Shown in pieces: positions 30,142-42,356 of a stretch of DNA of 64,000 nucleotides. Each line of letters starts with the position of its first letter. Position 1 is the first letter of the stretch. The stretch is from Plenodomus lindquistii (taxonomy: Eukaryota > Ascomycota > Dothideomycetes > Pleosporales > Leptosphaeriaceae): NCBI GenBank assembly GCA_025504975.1, contig JANUWI010000009.1, positions 1 to 64,000 on the forward strand. The letters are read 5' to 3'. The notes beneath the pieces were generated by a model, which saw only the letters and a program-made list of their open reading frames with translations, was not told the DNA's origin and did no database searches. A program made the translations under genes and the position numbers.

Positions 30142-33100
30142 CGCGGAGGTATTTCATCGCCGCATCGACGAGTTCTTTCTTCTCGGGGCTATTCTTCAGC
30201 GCTTCGAGCATGGCGCGGACTTGGGTCTCGCTCTTAATGTGGGGACAGGTACGTGAATGTCCGTAGTGTGCGAGACCGCAGAGACCGCAGTGCTCTACGC
30301 CTGCGACTTTGAGGTCACAGGCGCCCGTTGGATGGGCTTTGTGGCATGCGCGGCAGAGCGGGGCGGCCGTGTTATGGTATGTTGGTTCGAGGGGGTTGCG
30401 GAGGGGGATTGTGGCGCGGGCAAACGGTTTGACTGCTGAGTCGCGGGTCTTTGGCGAGTTTTGCTGTATCGTTGATGCTCCGTTAGAAGGCACCTTGTGG
30501 GTGCGGAGATGCTGACTAGAAGGTGACGGGTTGAGATCGGTCTTCGTGCCTCCGTGCGGCGGCGCATCAGTGACGGACAGTGAACCACCGGGAATCTTTT
30601 GCGGTGATGGAGCTGCGCCGTTAGTCGCCTTGGGTTTGGGTGGTTGAGCATCTGGGACCGGGGAGCTGGAGCGCGCGTTTTGTTCAGTCTCGCTGGCTTC
30701 GCTCTCCTCATCGCTCGAGGCTTGGAAGTCAGTGTCGCTTTCTGAATCGTCCTTGGTCTTGCGCTTCTTGCTCTTTTTGATAGGAGACGGCAGCGCGAGA
30801 TTATCTTCCAGTGGATCGTCGTCTTGCGCAGAGGTACTGTTGACGTGTCTGTCCTCTGTCGTATAGTCGACAGCCTGATCTCGTTAGCTAGATTCTTTGC
30901 AATACAGGACAAGCATACCATCTTGGCCCGCCGTCCGCGACCCATGGCTTCCGCACGAGCCAGCGCCTCTGCGGCAGCCACCGCCTGTCGCTCCTTTAAA
31001 ATTTTATCCCAGACACCTGGGTCTGGGGCAACCGTCTCATCCGCCGTATCAAAATCGTCCTGAAGACCTCCCTTGTCTTGTGCCCATATACGCGCAAAGC
31101 TGAATTGCGATTCCGCGGAGTCGTCGGCGCCCGTCTTTGTGTTCTCAATCTGACTACGATCCAAAAGCTTGTCGATTGAAGCATCGTCATATCGAATGTC
31201 ATGGTCGGCGTCATCGTCTTTGAAGAGCTCCGCGGCGCCGAACTTGAGAATCGACTCTACATCGTGATCTTCCATGTCGTCTGTATCAAGCTGCTCCACG
31301 ACGACGTGATCGAGCACCATCTTCTTCCTGCCCATTTGCATAATCTTCTCTTCGACTGATGCGCGCGTAGTCAGCTGCAAGCACAGCACCTTTTTCTTTT
31401 GGCCAATACGATGAGCTCGGGCAATGGCCTGCAAATCCTGATGTGGATTCCAATCGGGATCGAGGATGATGACGGTATCAGCAGTAGCCAAGTTGATGCC
31501 CACACCACCTGCACGTGTAGATAGCAAGAATGCGAACAAGGGCGAGTCGGGCGCGTTGAACTGATCAATGCGCTTTTGCTTCTCCAGAGAACCCATGGAT
31601 CCATCAAGACGCTGATATGACATTTGCATGCCATCCAGGAAATCTTCAATGATGCTGAGCATGTCGAGGAACTGGCTAAAGATCAATACGCGATGGCCAC
31701 GCTCTTGTAGCTTCGGCAACAAAAGTTCCAGGAGGCTGAGCTTAGCAGATGCTTCGACGAGATTGCGATGCGATACTGCAGCAATGTCGGTCCGCTCTTC
31801 AATGTCGCGGCTGTAAACAAAGGGATGGCATAGACACTTGCGCAACTGCATGAGAATGTTGGATAAGTTAGCGCGCTCCTGCTGTTTAAGCGACTGCGCC
31901 GAAGTAAAGAGAGCCTTGAGCAGCTCAGGGCTCTTTGACAGAATCGACTTGTAGAGCTGCTTTTGCAAGTGGCTCATGGAAATTGGCAAAATGACCTGCC
32001 CAAGCGGCGGTAGGAAAGTCAGGACTTGGGCCTTTGTCCGTCGTAAAATAAAGGGTCGAATTTGGTCATGAAGTTCCTTAATATTTTCCGACGTCATTTC
32101 CGCATACTTCTCTTCCAATGCCGCAGCATCAACCGTATCATCGAGAAAGTGTAGTAGGTTGAACAGCTCCCTGGCATTGTTCTGAAGTGGTGTGCCAGTG
32201 AGCAAAAGTCGAAAGGGTGAGCGGACCGCCGTCAATGCAGTGTAGAGCTGGCTCTTGTCATTCTTCAAGCGCTGACCTTCATCGACAATCATGCCAGCCC
32301 AGCTGACACTTCTGAAGAAACGCCTACAACCCTCGTCTGCGGCTGCTTCGTAAGAAGTGACAACGATGTGGCAGCGTAACTCCTTTGTGCCTTCGGGGTA
32401 CATTTCGTACTTGTAGGCCATGTCGCGAGCTTGGGACGATCCAAAGTATGCGACGACACGCAGAGAAGGCGCCCATTGCTTGATTTCGCGTCGCCAATTG
32501 GCACAAGTCGAGTTGGGAACGACAATGAGGAACGGGAAGCAGTTGTGCTCTTGGATCAACGTCGCCAAAAAGGCAATGACTTGAATTGTCTTGCCTAGAC
32601 CCATTTCATCGGCGAGGATACCATTCTTTTGGCTGTACCACTGGTAGTAGAGCCAATTGAGACCTTCGATTTGGTACTTCATAAGCTCTCCACCAACAAG
32701 GTTTTCGGGCTGCTTCTCGCACTCCAGTTTGGCAAAGGGCACGTTGCGAGCCCTTTCCAGACGCAATTTGAGCGGACCTTGCTTGGGATAGCGAACATAG
32801 CGACCGGCAACCCAGTCATTGTATGCAGTAACAAAGTCCAGCCAGCGGTCGCCATCTTCGGCTGTGGGCACTTTTTCCCAGACAGAGTCTTCGTAGCCCA
32901 GGCCCTTGTACTTGATGAGTGCCTTGTCCACTTCCTTGATGCGCGCCTTGTCAATCTCCTCGCTGCGGACTTCAACGTAGCTCGTGTACTTGATGTCGAG
33001 AACAATGTCGATACGCAGGTATTCTTCGGGAATGGCATCTTCTGTCCGCATCTTGGGGCCATCTTCACGCTTGAAGAAAGCCTTGCGCATAGCGGCGGCG

Positions 33101-34983
33101 GTGACACCCCAGGTCCAAGCACCAGAGGACCATGCAGCGCGGAAGTAAGACTGATTCTCCCACTTGAGCAGATACTGCTTGTCGTCCTCGCTGACCAGCT
33201 CGCATGGTGTTCCAGGCTGATATGTCTCGACATCCGAAGGCCGCCACGCAATGATGCCTCCGACCTTTTGGTCCTGTGTATTGTCGCATTCCTTGCACAT
33301 CCACTTGTTGGAGTACTCGCGAAAACGTTCCTCTGCCATTTCCTCGTCGTCGCGGTTGACGTCCATGGCGTACTGTGAAATGGGTGGCAGGTGGTGATAG
33401 TGCCATGCTCGTGAGCACTTTGTGCAGCGGAACAAGACATTGTGCACATTATTGATGAGATCTGGTGCGACGTCAACAATGGGATCCTGGCCATCATTCT
33501 CCTCCCGATCCTTCATCTCTTGTTGAGTTGTCTTGCGTCGTCGAAACGGGTGGCACGCCTTGCCTGCGCGTGAACAGTCTTGGCATCTCGACAGGTCGGG
33601 AGCAGTCGCATCCTTCTTCTTGTAGAAGTTGATACAGCGCTTGCATTGCAGCACAAAGTCTTCGTCGCCAACCTTTGTGACGAGATGATCGCGAGTGGAG
33701 CGATTACCCAGGCAATTTTTGTGGTAGGCAAGCGAGCAGCCTTGACAGTAGATGAGTGGTGCGACACCAGGGCCGTCGTAGCAGACTTCGCATCCTTCAG
33801 CATGGCGAGAGCGGAACAGGTTGCTGCGAGGAAGCGTGGCGAAGACTTCACGCGTCACCGTCAACTTTGGCGCGGCCACACGCGGCTCAGAGTCGGAGCG
33901 AAAGACGTCTGCCATGCTAGGGTCCTGCATGTTGTTTGTCGCCCGTGTTGCGCGATCAGACTGGCGCAAGCCCATTCGCGGGACCTTCTCAGGCTTCGAA
34001 GGGCGTCCACTGCGCTTGCGCTTGCGCTTGCGGCCAGGCAGAATGTCAGAACGGAGGATATCCGACTCGCTCGAATCGTCTGTGCTGTCATCTTCGTCGT
34101 CGTCGTTGTCGTCGAAAGTCTGGACTGGCACTGGTTGTCTTGTGGAGCGGCGCGTTGGCTCTTTGGGGACTTTGGGCTTCTTGGGCCTGCCCCTCCGCCG
34201 CGTAGCACCGTCTTCTGAATCTTCTTGGTCGCTTGTAGACTTGCCGGCCCCACGCGTCGCCACTGTTCGTGTGCGCCGACGGCGAGACCGAGGCTCGTCC
34301 GAGTCGAGGTCCTCATTGTCGCCGTCCGACGAGGAGAGCGCAATGGTGGAGATGTCGACAAAGCCGTTGTTTTTGGTGCGGGCATTGCCCCGGCGCAGCT
34401 TCATGTCGTCGTGGTCGGCGTCGCTCGACGTTTCGTCGGGGTCGCTTTGGGGCTGGAAGCGTTGCAAGGCCTCTGGACCGCCGGGGAGACCAAGCAGCTC
34501 TTCAAAGGTTATCTGGTGGGCAACGGCGATTAGCAGTGGGTGAGCGTTGGAGAGGCCAGGGACGAGAGGGCGAGTATTTGGAGTCAGCAGTCACAGCTGC
34601 TGTTCGTACAAACGCTGCGGCTGCGTCTCTCTCACCCGTCAGGGACACTTGACACTTACATGCTTGACGGTGTCGCCCCACAGCCTCACCTTGTACATCA
34701 TGTCCCCGCGTTTCGAGTACTCGTTGACTATCTCCTCCACCTCGTCCCTGGGCGCAAAGTACTCGTACTCGTCCCGGTTCCGCACAGGCGAGGCGCGCAC
34801 ATGATGCAGTTTTCGCGGTTTCGGCGGTCGGTTCACGGGAGTGAATGCTATCGCAACGGGCGTTGATGCGTCTGACACGGCTCGTCTGGGCGTCGACGTT
34901 GGACGCGGGGCAGCGCTCGGCTTGCGCCCAGGCTTCTTCTTGAAGGCCGCCATGAGCTGCGCGCCATCTTCGGATGAGCTCAT
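30038..34983 (-). CDS. Mit1/CHD-type SNF2 chromatin-remodelling ATPase with PHD-like fingers
   Basis: Exons 34983-34660, 34512-30919 and 30853-30038; introns 147 and 65 nt; 1577 residues. The ~340 N-terminal residues are acidic and basic low-complexity sequence. PHD-like Cys/His fingers follow (~350-510), then a chromo-like region (~560-680). The SNF2 ATPase has Walker A ADEMGLGKT (~740) and motif II DEGQ (~851, where most remodellers have DEAH). Helicase C spans ~1046-1160. Near the end lies a zinc cluster (CRACHKAH...CGLCGLAHYGH, ~1480-1505). This architecture matches fungal Mit1, the remodeller of the SHREC silencing complex. Nuclear; slides nucleosomes in heterochromatin (known of the family). 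The extreme C-terminus is uncertain because of a possible one-base frameshift. Confidence 0.85.
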
Positions 34984-35456
34984 GCCGGGCGGGTTGATGC
35001 GCCCGCGTCACGTCGCGTCGTCTTATGGTGCGCGCAGGACTCGGGGGTTGAGGGCGCAAGATAGGATCAATCGCGAAGGCAGCACGTGAAACAAAACTGG
35101 CGAAGCCGCAAAAGAGTGTGCAGTAAACACTGGCGACGGTAGGGCGACGTCGTTTGGCATGGACACGAGGTTTGTTGGCGCGTCGTGCTTGTCGATTGAT
35201 TGCGGAAACGCGGACATCAGATCCCGTGACTTCGCAACAACGCGTCTTGAGAACATGTGGGGCTAGCACTCTCGCAGGACAATGGCTATTGCGAGGTGGT
35301 CAAGTTTCTGTAGTGACCACGATAGTGCCAATTGTATACCAGAATATTGTACAATTAAACCTGTTCCATCTCGACGTCTACTATTTTCCTTGTCGTAATT
35401 CATGACACACACAAGTTACATGTACAATTACATGTCATCCACCTTCTCACTAGGTC
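34984..35456. other. Intergenic region between remodeller and MRM1
   Basis: 0.47 kb, no gene seen; upstream sequence of the remodeller and 3' flank of MRM1. Confidence 0.4.
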
Positions 35457-37457
35457 CTAGAACAAATCACTCTCACTCTTTACTTCCACCTTCCCCCTCG
35501 GCCTCTGCAGCATCTCATAGCACAGCAGCGCCGCCGCAGCACTGACGTTTAGACTATCCACCCCCACCTCATTGACGTCTCGCGCATGCGGGATTCCCAC
35601 ATTATAATGTGCGTAACTCGCCAGTCCCCATCTGATTCCCGTCGCTTCAGCCCCCATTATCAATATCGTAGGGGCTTCGGCAACAGGGTAATGATCGCCA
35701 TCTAGCCGTTTACTGCTTTTTGGCAGCGTGTACACGACTCTGCTGCCGTCTGCTTCGGGCGTCTCGGCTGTTGTACCAGGCTGGGTGGAAAAAGAGGTGG
35801 CAGGAACAGCAGCACTGGCGTAGATTTTCCAGCCAGCTTTGGCGCTCTTTGCCATAAAGTCAGTGGGTTTGCCGACTTTGAAGATGGGAATGGCTTCTGC
35901 GGCGCCGGTCGAGGCTTTGAGTGCTATGTGGGACCAGGGGGCCATATGGTTTGCAGATGTGATGATGGCGTCTACGCCGAGATAGTATGCCGAGCGGGCC
36001 ATGGCGCCGAGATTGCCTTCGTCGAGCTGATTATAAGTTAGTCATGGTGTTGTACAGAGACTGATATGACCTACTACTCCATCAACGTAGAGTATCAGGG
36101 GGTGCCTCCACCCACCCGACTTGTACGTGTAATCTTCGTTCTTGCCATTGACAAGGGCATCTTCTGCACTCTGGCTATCCAGGACAACACCAAAACTCTG
36201 ATTCTCTATCGAGGGAGTCTTGAGCGCAATGATGGGAGGGACAGGAAGAGGCGAAGTCTCCATCACTATCCCATTGTGCGGCCGACCAGAACTTACCTTG
36301 TCCATGGCTCGTAGAAAGTCGTCGCCGACTTCTCTCACGATTCCAAACATCTTGTGCGCCCTTACCTTGGCCATGAAGTTGTCTCTATCACCTCTTTGCG
36401 AGTGTACCCAGAGCGTGTAGAGTTTTCGTCGATTGGCCTTCATGGCAGCAAGTACACTCGAGTGCCCGTAGATGAACTCCGAGGCCGCAGTCGTGAGGGG
36501 AAAAGATTCTCTGCCATAAGGTCGACGTTCCATTCCCTTTTCACCACCTCCAGCAATCCTACTGTCATAGGGCCGGCGGCCTTGATCTCGGATACCACCC
36601 CCAGAATCGTCTTTTTGATATGGCCGACGCTTCAATCGTCCTTCGCCCCCACTAATTTTTCTAGGTGTGTATGGTTGACGATCGCCTCGCTGTCCATCCT
36701 CGGTTTGCTTCTCTTCGTACAGTTGCCGTTGCATGGCATATTTTCCTTTAGTCGGGGAACTCTTCAACTCTCCCTCCTTGGTCAACTTATTCCTATACGC
36801 GAATTGACTTCTCTTTCTGTCTTCTACCGTCTTGGATAAGTGCTCAATTTCCTCGTCTCCATCCGGCCGTCGACTGGGCAGAGCGTCGTCCCCGTCACCC
36901 GCAGACTCCACCCGCCCAAATCTACTACTCCTACTGCCCCTGCCCATCCACCGATCGCCCTCTCCCTCAAACGGGGCAGTGCTCTGACTGCCTCTCCTTT
37001 CCCACGGAGCATTGCTCTTCCACGTTCCTTTTTTCATGAAACCGCCCATGATTTCACCCTCTGCTTTTTCCTCGGCCGGCCTCGCTTCCCCTAGTCTCCC
37101 CACCGCGCTTCGCAACCCGTCATTTGTACCTGGTTCCTCTCCGAACCGTTTTGCAAACGGCCTTTTGTCCCTGCCCTTGCCCGGTGGGACCGTACGGTCC
37201 ATGTGCGGCGGCACGCCAAATTTTGCTCTTCTGAGCTCGAAGCGCGATGGGCCATCTTGACGTACCGGTTTAGGACGAGAATTAGGCAGTCGGTTGGAGT
37301 TACGGTTGGAGTTACCACGCCGTTTGCCGGCTTCAATGGCTTGTGTTATCGAGGCATGGCGGGCGAATGTGTGGGGGAGCACTGTGGGTGCTGGTCGAGT
37401 GCGCAGGTGGGCTCGTAGAACTATGGTACCATTGCGAGGTACAAGGGCGTATACCAT
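35457..37457 (-). CDS. MRM1: Mitochondrial 21S rRNA 2'-O-ribose methyltransferase (SpoU family)
   Basis: Two exons (37457-36075 and 36026-35457) with a 48-nt intron carrying branch CTAAC; 650 residues. The N-terminus is rich in Arg/Ser/Thr, as in mitochondrial targeting sequences. A long disordered Arg/Gly-rich region (~40-290) is unusual in length against yeast Mrm1. The SpoU N-domain starts at EFIYGHSSVLAA (~305). The splice restores motif 1, LDEGNLGAMARSA. Motifs 2 and 3 are ILIMGAEATGIRW and GVDSLNVSAAAALL. These bind S-adenosylmethionine in a trefoil knot. The enzyme methylates the peptidyl-transferase loop of mitochondrial large rRNA (known of the family). A housekeeping gene inside an otherwise accessory region. 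Confidence 0.92.
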
Positions 37458-38151
37458 CACAGCGTGACGGCCGTGCGAGATGCTTTGGGTTCGTGGGAGA
37501 TCTGGGTATACTTGGAGGTGTTACAGCTTGAAGATGCGATGCGATGGAATTACCGATTGGAATTATTGCAGGGGTGTGTTTTTAGCGGGACGCGGGTTCA
37601 CGTGACGGCAATTCGAAATGAGGCTGTGCAATTTTGACGGTCATTTCCTGTCATTTGTTGCAAGAGGGCGTTCTTTGAGTCGAGATATTGATATGATTGC
37701 ATATTCTAGGGTCTGAGAGAAAATGAGCCGCCAGTGCTCAACTGAAAGACACAATACCGCTCGCGCTGATCCAGATATCCACCTGAAAAACAAGATATCA
37801 ATTGACATCTGTAGCGAAGGACTGTCCCAAACGCCCGTGAGGTATATCGCCAAAGCCTCATGTTCATCCTGCCATTATGTTCATCCAACCGTCGATTCGA
37901 TCCCATCACGGTATCCCATTCCTCCCCGGCGTACTCCCAACATCGGTGCCCCTCCGACTACTCGGAGCCAAACTACTCGCCGCCACACTCGTAACGCTCA
38001 TCGCATCCTGATCCCTTTGATAGCTATACTGCGTACCGTTTCCTGCATCATCGCCCTTCCATCCGTTATCCCAAGCTGCGATTCGCGAGATCAACCTAAC
38101 TCCAAAATTAAAACTCCCCAAACAACGCGTGTGTAGTTCTAGTGGCGCTGC
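37458..38151. other. Intergenic region
   Basis: 0.7 kb with no supported gene; short frames here overlap each other and have no family resemblance. Confidence 0.4.
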
Positions 38152-38911
38152 TCACCGATCGTCATGCTCAATATAGGAGGAGTCGGGGATAATTTCATAG
38201 TCGCCCTCAGAGGGGAGGTAAATGGCTGATAGAGCAATGCCCAGAGCTGTCAGGGTGAGGATGGCCCAGCTGGCGGTGCAGAGGGACCAAGAGTGGTCGA
38301 GGTGCCAGCCTTTCCAGAAGCGCTCGTCGTGGTCGAAGAGAAAGGCCTGATGGTATCAGCAACTCGCTCACTAGGGAAGCCTGACCATGGTACAAATGGA
38401 AATACGCACCACAATAGACATGCCTGCACATTGCACGACTGCACTAAAGGCAAGGATACCAACTGCAACTTGCCATCCCACAGCCCTGCGCTGAACTCCA
38501 CCAGCCATGATAATGATAAAGGAGACGATTGTGCAGAGCTCGACTACCACGCCAAAGGAGGTGAGAAAGCCGACTGTCCTCCACATGTTGCAGAAGGACG
38601 GGTCCTTTGCGCAGTCGCTCGATCGAGGAAAGGGTACGCAGGTACCCGTGACCGCTGAGCAGCGGCTGTGTAGGCCGTACGAGTATTCGCGCTTGCCATT
38701 CTGAGCTTGTTAGAGGGTATGGATGAAGTTCTGGCGTGAGATTTGGAGGCGTACTGGGCTATAGCTGACCCATTTGGGCATTGCGATACTCGCGAGTGTC
38801 ATTATCGTAGCTGGCGCATGTCAGTAACTTGTCGCACTATCTTGTTACATGCTCGTGCTAACCAATAATGGTGAGGAGGAGCCCCGCGCCATAGACTATG
38901 CTGCGCGTCAT
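38152..38911 (-). CDS. Claudin-like four-helix fungal membrane protein
   Basis: Four exons (38911-38863, 38810-38755, 38700-38410, 38346-38152) with introns of 52, 54 and 63 nt, all GT..AG and in phase; 196 residues. Four membrane segments: residues ~5-27, ~85-110, ~118-140 and ~165-185. After helix 1 comes the motif WVSYS...YGLHSRC, followed by a Cys-rich extracellular loop with a C-x(n)-C pair (CSAVTGTCVPFP). This is typical of small claudin/SUR7-like proteins of filamentous ascomycetes. Such proteins sit in the plasma membrane, but their biochemical role is not known. The acidic tail ends EHDDR. Confidence 0.8.
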
Positions 38912-40906
38912 GATGGATGGACGAGTAGTTCGTCTGTGGATCGAAATGCAGAGGTGAAGGCTCTATTCGTGTGGCGCGGTTGAAGAAGGTTGCGGTCGTT
39001 GTCGTGTGTGTCTCCCACCAAGCAGACAGGCAGCGGCAGGCAGGAAGGATTCCCAACAATCGCCTATTATAGAAGTCACGCAGACCCTGCGAACCGAACA
39101 ATCTGCCACGCGCAGCAAGTAAGAGGGCGGCGCGTGAGCAGAAGAGTGCAAGCCAACAAAAAGAGGACAAGATGGGATGGAGAGGGCTCAACGGCAGCTA
39201 CAAGAGATGGCCAGAAGCAGGCGACGAGCACACCACCATGGTAATGTATTGGACAGCGTTGGTGAGGGAGGGCTGGAAAACCTTGAAGATTGGCAACAGG
39301 CAACCTGGTCGGCACCCTGGTCTCTCACGAGATCGTTGACGCTAGCTTGTGGTGGGCCAGAATGTCTGATAATGACATCAAGCCAGCCAAAGTCGCTCGG
39401 TGGCGTTCTCCACCGCGCGGGGGGTCGCAACACAAGTTTCACCGCCAGACATGCCAAACACCATGCATTTGATAGCGCCTATCGCGGTCACGATACTCAC
39501 TTACTTCAGATATACTGGTCCCTCTGGCGCCTGTCAAAGATTGTGACATGTTGAGACTGAATGCGTTGTGTGGTCTCCTGAAGTGACCCGTGAACCCCCC
39601 TCGACTCGGAGTAGCCCGCCCCCATCGAGATCCAAATTGGCGGTGTCAAATGCCATATGTCGTGCTTTGCGCCGTACTCCAATCGCTTGCAGCACCCCCG
39701 CCCTATTTCACCTCGACGTCCCAGGTCCTTCCCAGCCGAAGATGCCAACAATGCATTCGAATTCATTGTGCGATAGTCTTCAACATGTACTGCACCCAGG
39801 ACTCGCACCTCAAAACATCCAAGTCTTGTCGTCGCGATAACACCATACTCGCTCTTCACAAGATCGTCGTAATCATACGTCCGCACAGCCCTACCGATCG
39901 GCGCTTCGCATGACAGAACACGCGGGGCAACCTTGCCCGTGACCGATGAGACGACATTCTCGAGTAACAATTTGTAGCATTCGTGGAATGGGCTGCGACA
40001 CCTATGCGTTGGCGAATGCGCCCGTTCCTGGCAGAAAGTCACCCCACGAAGGACGTTGTATGAGGAGGAGGAAGAAGATAAACCTGGTGAACTCGAAATT
40101 CCAAGCGCATCTAGGGGTAAGCGTCGTGTTGCGATAAGGACGGTAGTCGACGAATACGCCAATTATGCCGAGGATGCGGGGGTGCATGAAGGTATGCAAT
40201 GTCCTGCGGCTGTTAGATAGGGAGAGTGCGGTGGTTGGACGAAGGGTAGGTTGGACAGGCCTAGGCGGATGCCTTGCATGGTGGGGTGTAGTGGTTGGAT
40301 TGGTCTGATAGTCGAGCGCAACTGCGCGTCAGTCGTCGCATTCACGCGGACTGATATACACCTACTCTGAATACACTTGAGACTGACACTACAAGACTAG
40401 AAATCTATGCGCAGCCAAACACGACGAGCCATGATAGTTGCGCCTCACTCGATACCTCGATGCATCAGCTCCAATGCCAACCCTGGTACCCTCCTGTACA
40501 TCGCAACTCACCTCAATGTATCTTCATTGCTCAAGGCCACGCCATAACTTGTCGACAATATGCTACTCAATCAACGAGGCATCGCCAGCACGCCTGAGTA
40601 TCGTTGTCTTCCAGTGTCCATCACGGTTCATGAATGTTGGCCGCTATTGTGAATAAGTTGGCCCAAGTCTTTCATTTGAGTAACAGCACACAGTTGAACA
40701 CGACACATACAACACAGCGAACCATACATTCACGATTGTAGAAGTATAAACCCGGATGACAGAACAATTTCTGCACTGTATACTGAACCCACAGCATCAG
40801 CAATAGTAACAGTGCGATTCAAAAGAACCTACACACTTTCAAGTCAGACTTATAGTTTACTTACAAAACATACTACACGCATAGCCCAATACCAAGTACC
40901 ATCACC
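38912..40906. other. Intergenic region, ~2 kb
   Basis: Ordinary composition. Several open frames of 60-220 codons overlap on both strands, but none has an ATG in context, plausible splice partners or recognisable motifs. I call no gene here. Confidence 0.35.
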
Positions 40907-41101
40907 ATGTGTACACAACACCGTGTCATTCGCATGTGCGGCCATCCAGATGGGACGCGAACTCAGACGTGCAGCACCGCTATCCAGCGAGGTTCCAGAT
41001 GTACCGGGAACCTACCATATGGACCAGATCAGCACGACAGGGGGGAATGTCATGGCTGCATTCTGCAGCATGGAATTCGCAGGGACAGTGGAACTTGGTG
41101 A
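40907..41101 (+). CDS. Small Cys/His-rich hypothetical protein
   Basis: 64 residues with ATG at 40907 in good context (ACCATGTG). The frame begins MCTQHRVIRMCGH and has seven Cys and several His, spaced a little like small fungal proteins that start MC...CGH and end in zinc-binding pairs. The frame may continue by splicing at GTGAGT (41097). Weak case: short, no homology that I can show, isolated. Confidence 0.3.
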   Translation: MCTQHRVIRMCGHPDGTRTQTCSTAIQRGSRCTGNLPYGPDQHDRGECHGCILQHGIRRDSGTW

Positions 41102-42356
41102 GTCCCTGAGTGCTGAGGTTGGACATGGACGGCTTAGCCTGGCATGCATGCGATTGGCGCCGTTGGGGAGAGATCAGCTGTATGTGAGTAGTTAAGATCA
41201 AGCCTGTGAGTACGGGTTTTGATGTGAGTATGTGGAAAACAAGAATTATGACATGGAAAGATTGTCGCTTGGTGCCAGCGTGACTGAGACATGTTGATAT
41301 GCATTTTGATTTCTCAAAATATATGGCAGATTGCGGTGAGCTTAGTCTAGAATATCTTGAAATCAAAGCACAATGTCATCTTGGGCTTGTAACGTTCAAG
41401 ATGGGCTTACGGAGATAATCACTTGCTCTGAAATGTGTCATACGAACCATACACTGGTAGATAATCCAAGTGAGTAGCAGGGTTGGGGTGTTCTAGTCAG
41501 CAACCTCACCTACTGTGTACATGACTTCAGCCGACGGTATGAAATCGTCTAGGGGAACAACCAGTGTAGTTCCTCACGATGTGGCAAAATATACCCAGCG
41601 CTCGAGAGAGAGGACTAGTACAGAGGTTGCTGGACACTACCCGCAGGTCTGGTAATGCGGTTGACCAAATTGCGGGATTTCCTCATGACGGAATATGTAC
41701 AGTAGCTGTACAGTCCTATTTATTAGCGACCCAGCGTGACGTGTCTGCAAGTGTGTTTCACCCCAGAATAGCCGGATTTTAAGCCTTCACACTAACACCC
41801 CAAAGCTTCATTGCGTTACAACGCACACAAAAATTGCGCTGTCACATCTACCGGTGACATCGGCAAGGCGTATGTCAGCGTGGTACACTAAAGATTCATT
41901 ACGGGCTCGACCCACTGATTAAACATGCAAGAACCGTCTATTGCCGGCGACTAGTCTAAGAACTAATTTACGGTATCTTGTGGCTTACATACCATTCTGG
42001 GGAAAGATCCACAGTCAAAAGTGTGAATGCGCGGACATTAGTCGGTATATTGGATGAGTGAGTCGTGTGCTGTACACCGTAAATGGCATGTGAAGCCTCA
42101 CGGATCATCGCAATCCCGAATCGGGTGACGATCCGGCAAATTCACGCTCTCACCGGCACGTGGTGATGATCTTTCTGTCGATCACTATGAGATCTGCGCC
42201 CGTAGACTGGAACTCGCAATGGTGTAAGTCGATCGCGCACATTCAGAAGACCACGGATGGGACACTGCGATGTGGTCGTCAATCTTTCAGCTTTGATGCT
42301 TACAAGATCTAATCTATATTGAGCAAAGATGGGTATATCAAACGCAAGAACTGTAA
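41102..42356. other. Intergenic region
   Basis: 1.25 kb, no supported gene or repeat. Confidence 0.4.

Noticed and set aside
33580..34543. Long antisense frames under the remodeller gene
   Set aside because: They arise from the acidic/basic low-complexity coding of the sense strand; no independent support.
39506..40162. 218-codon minus-strand frame
   Set aside because: It lacks an ATG in its first part, has no recognisable motif or splice partners, and overlaps frames of similar length on the other strand.
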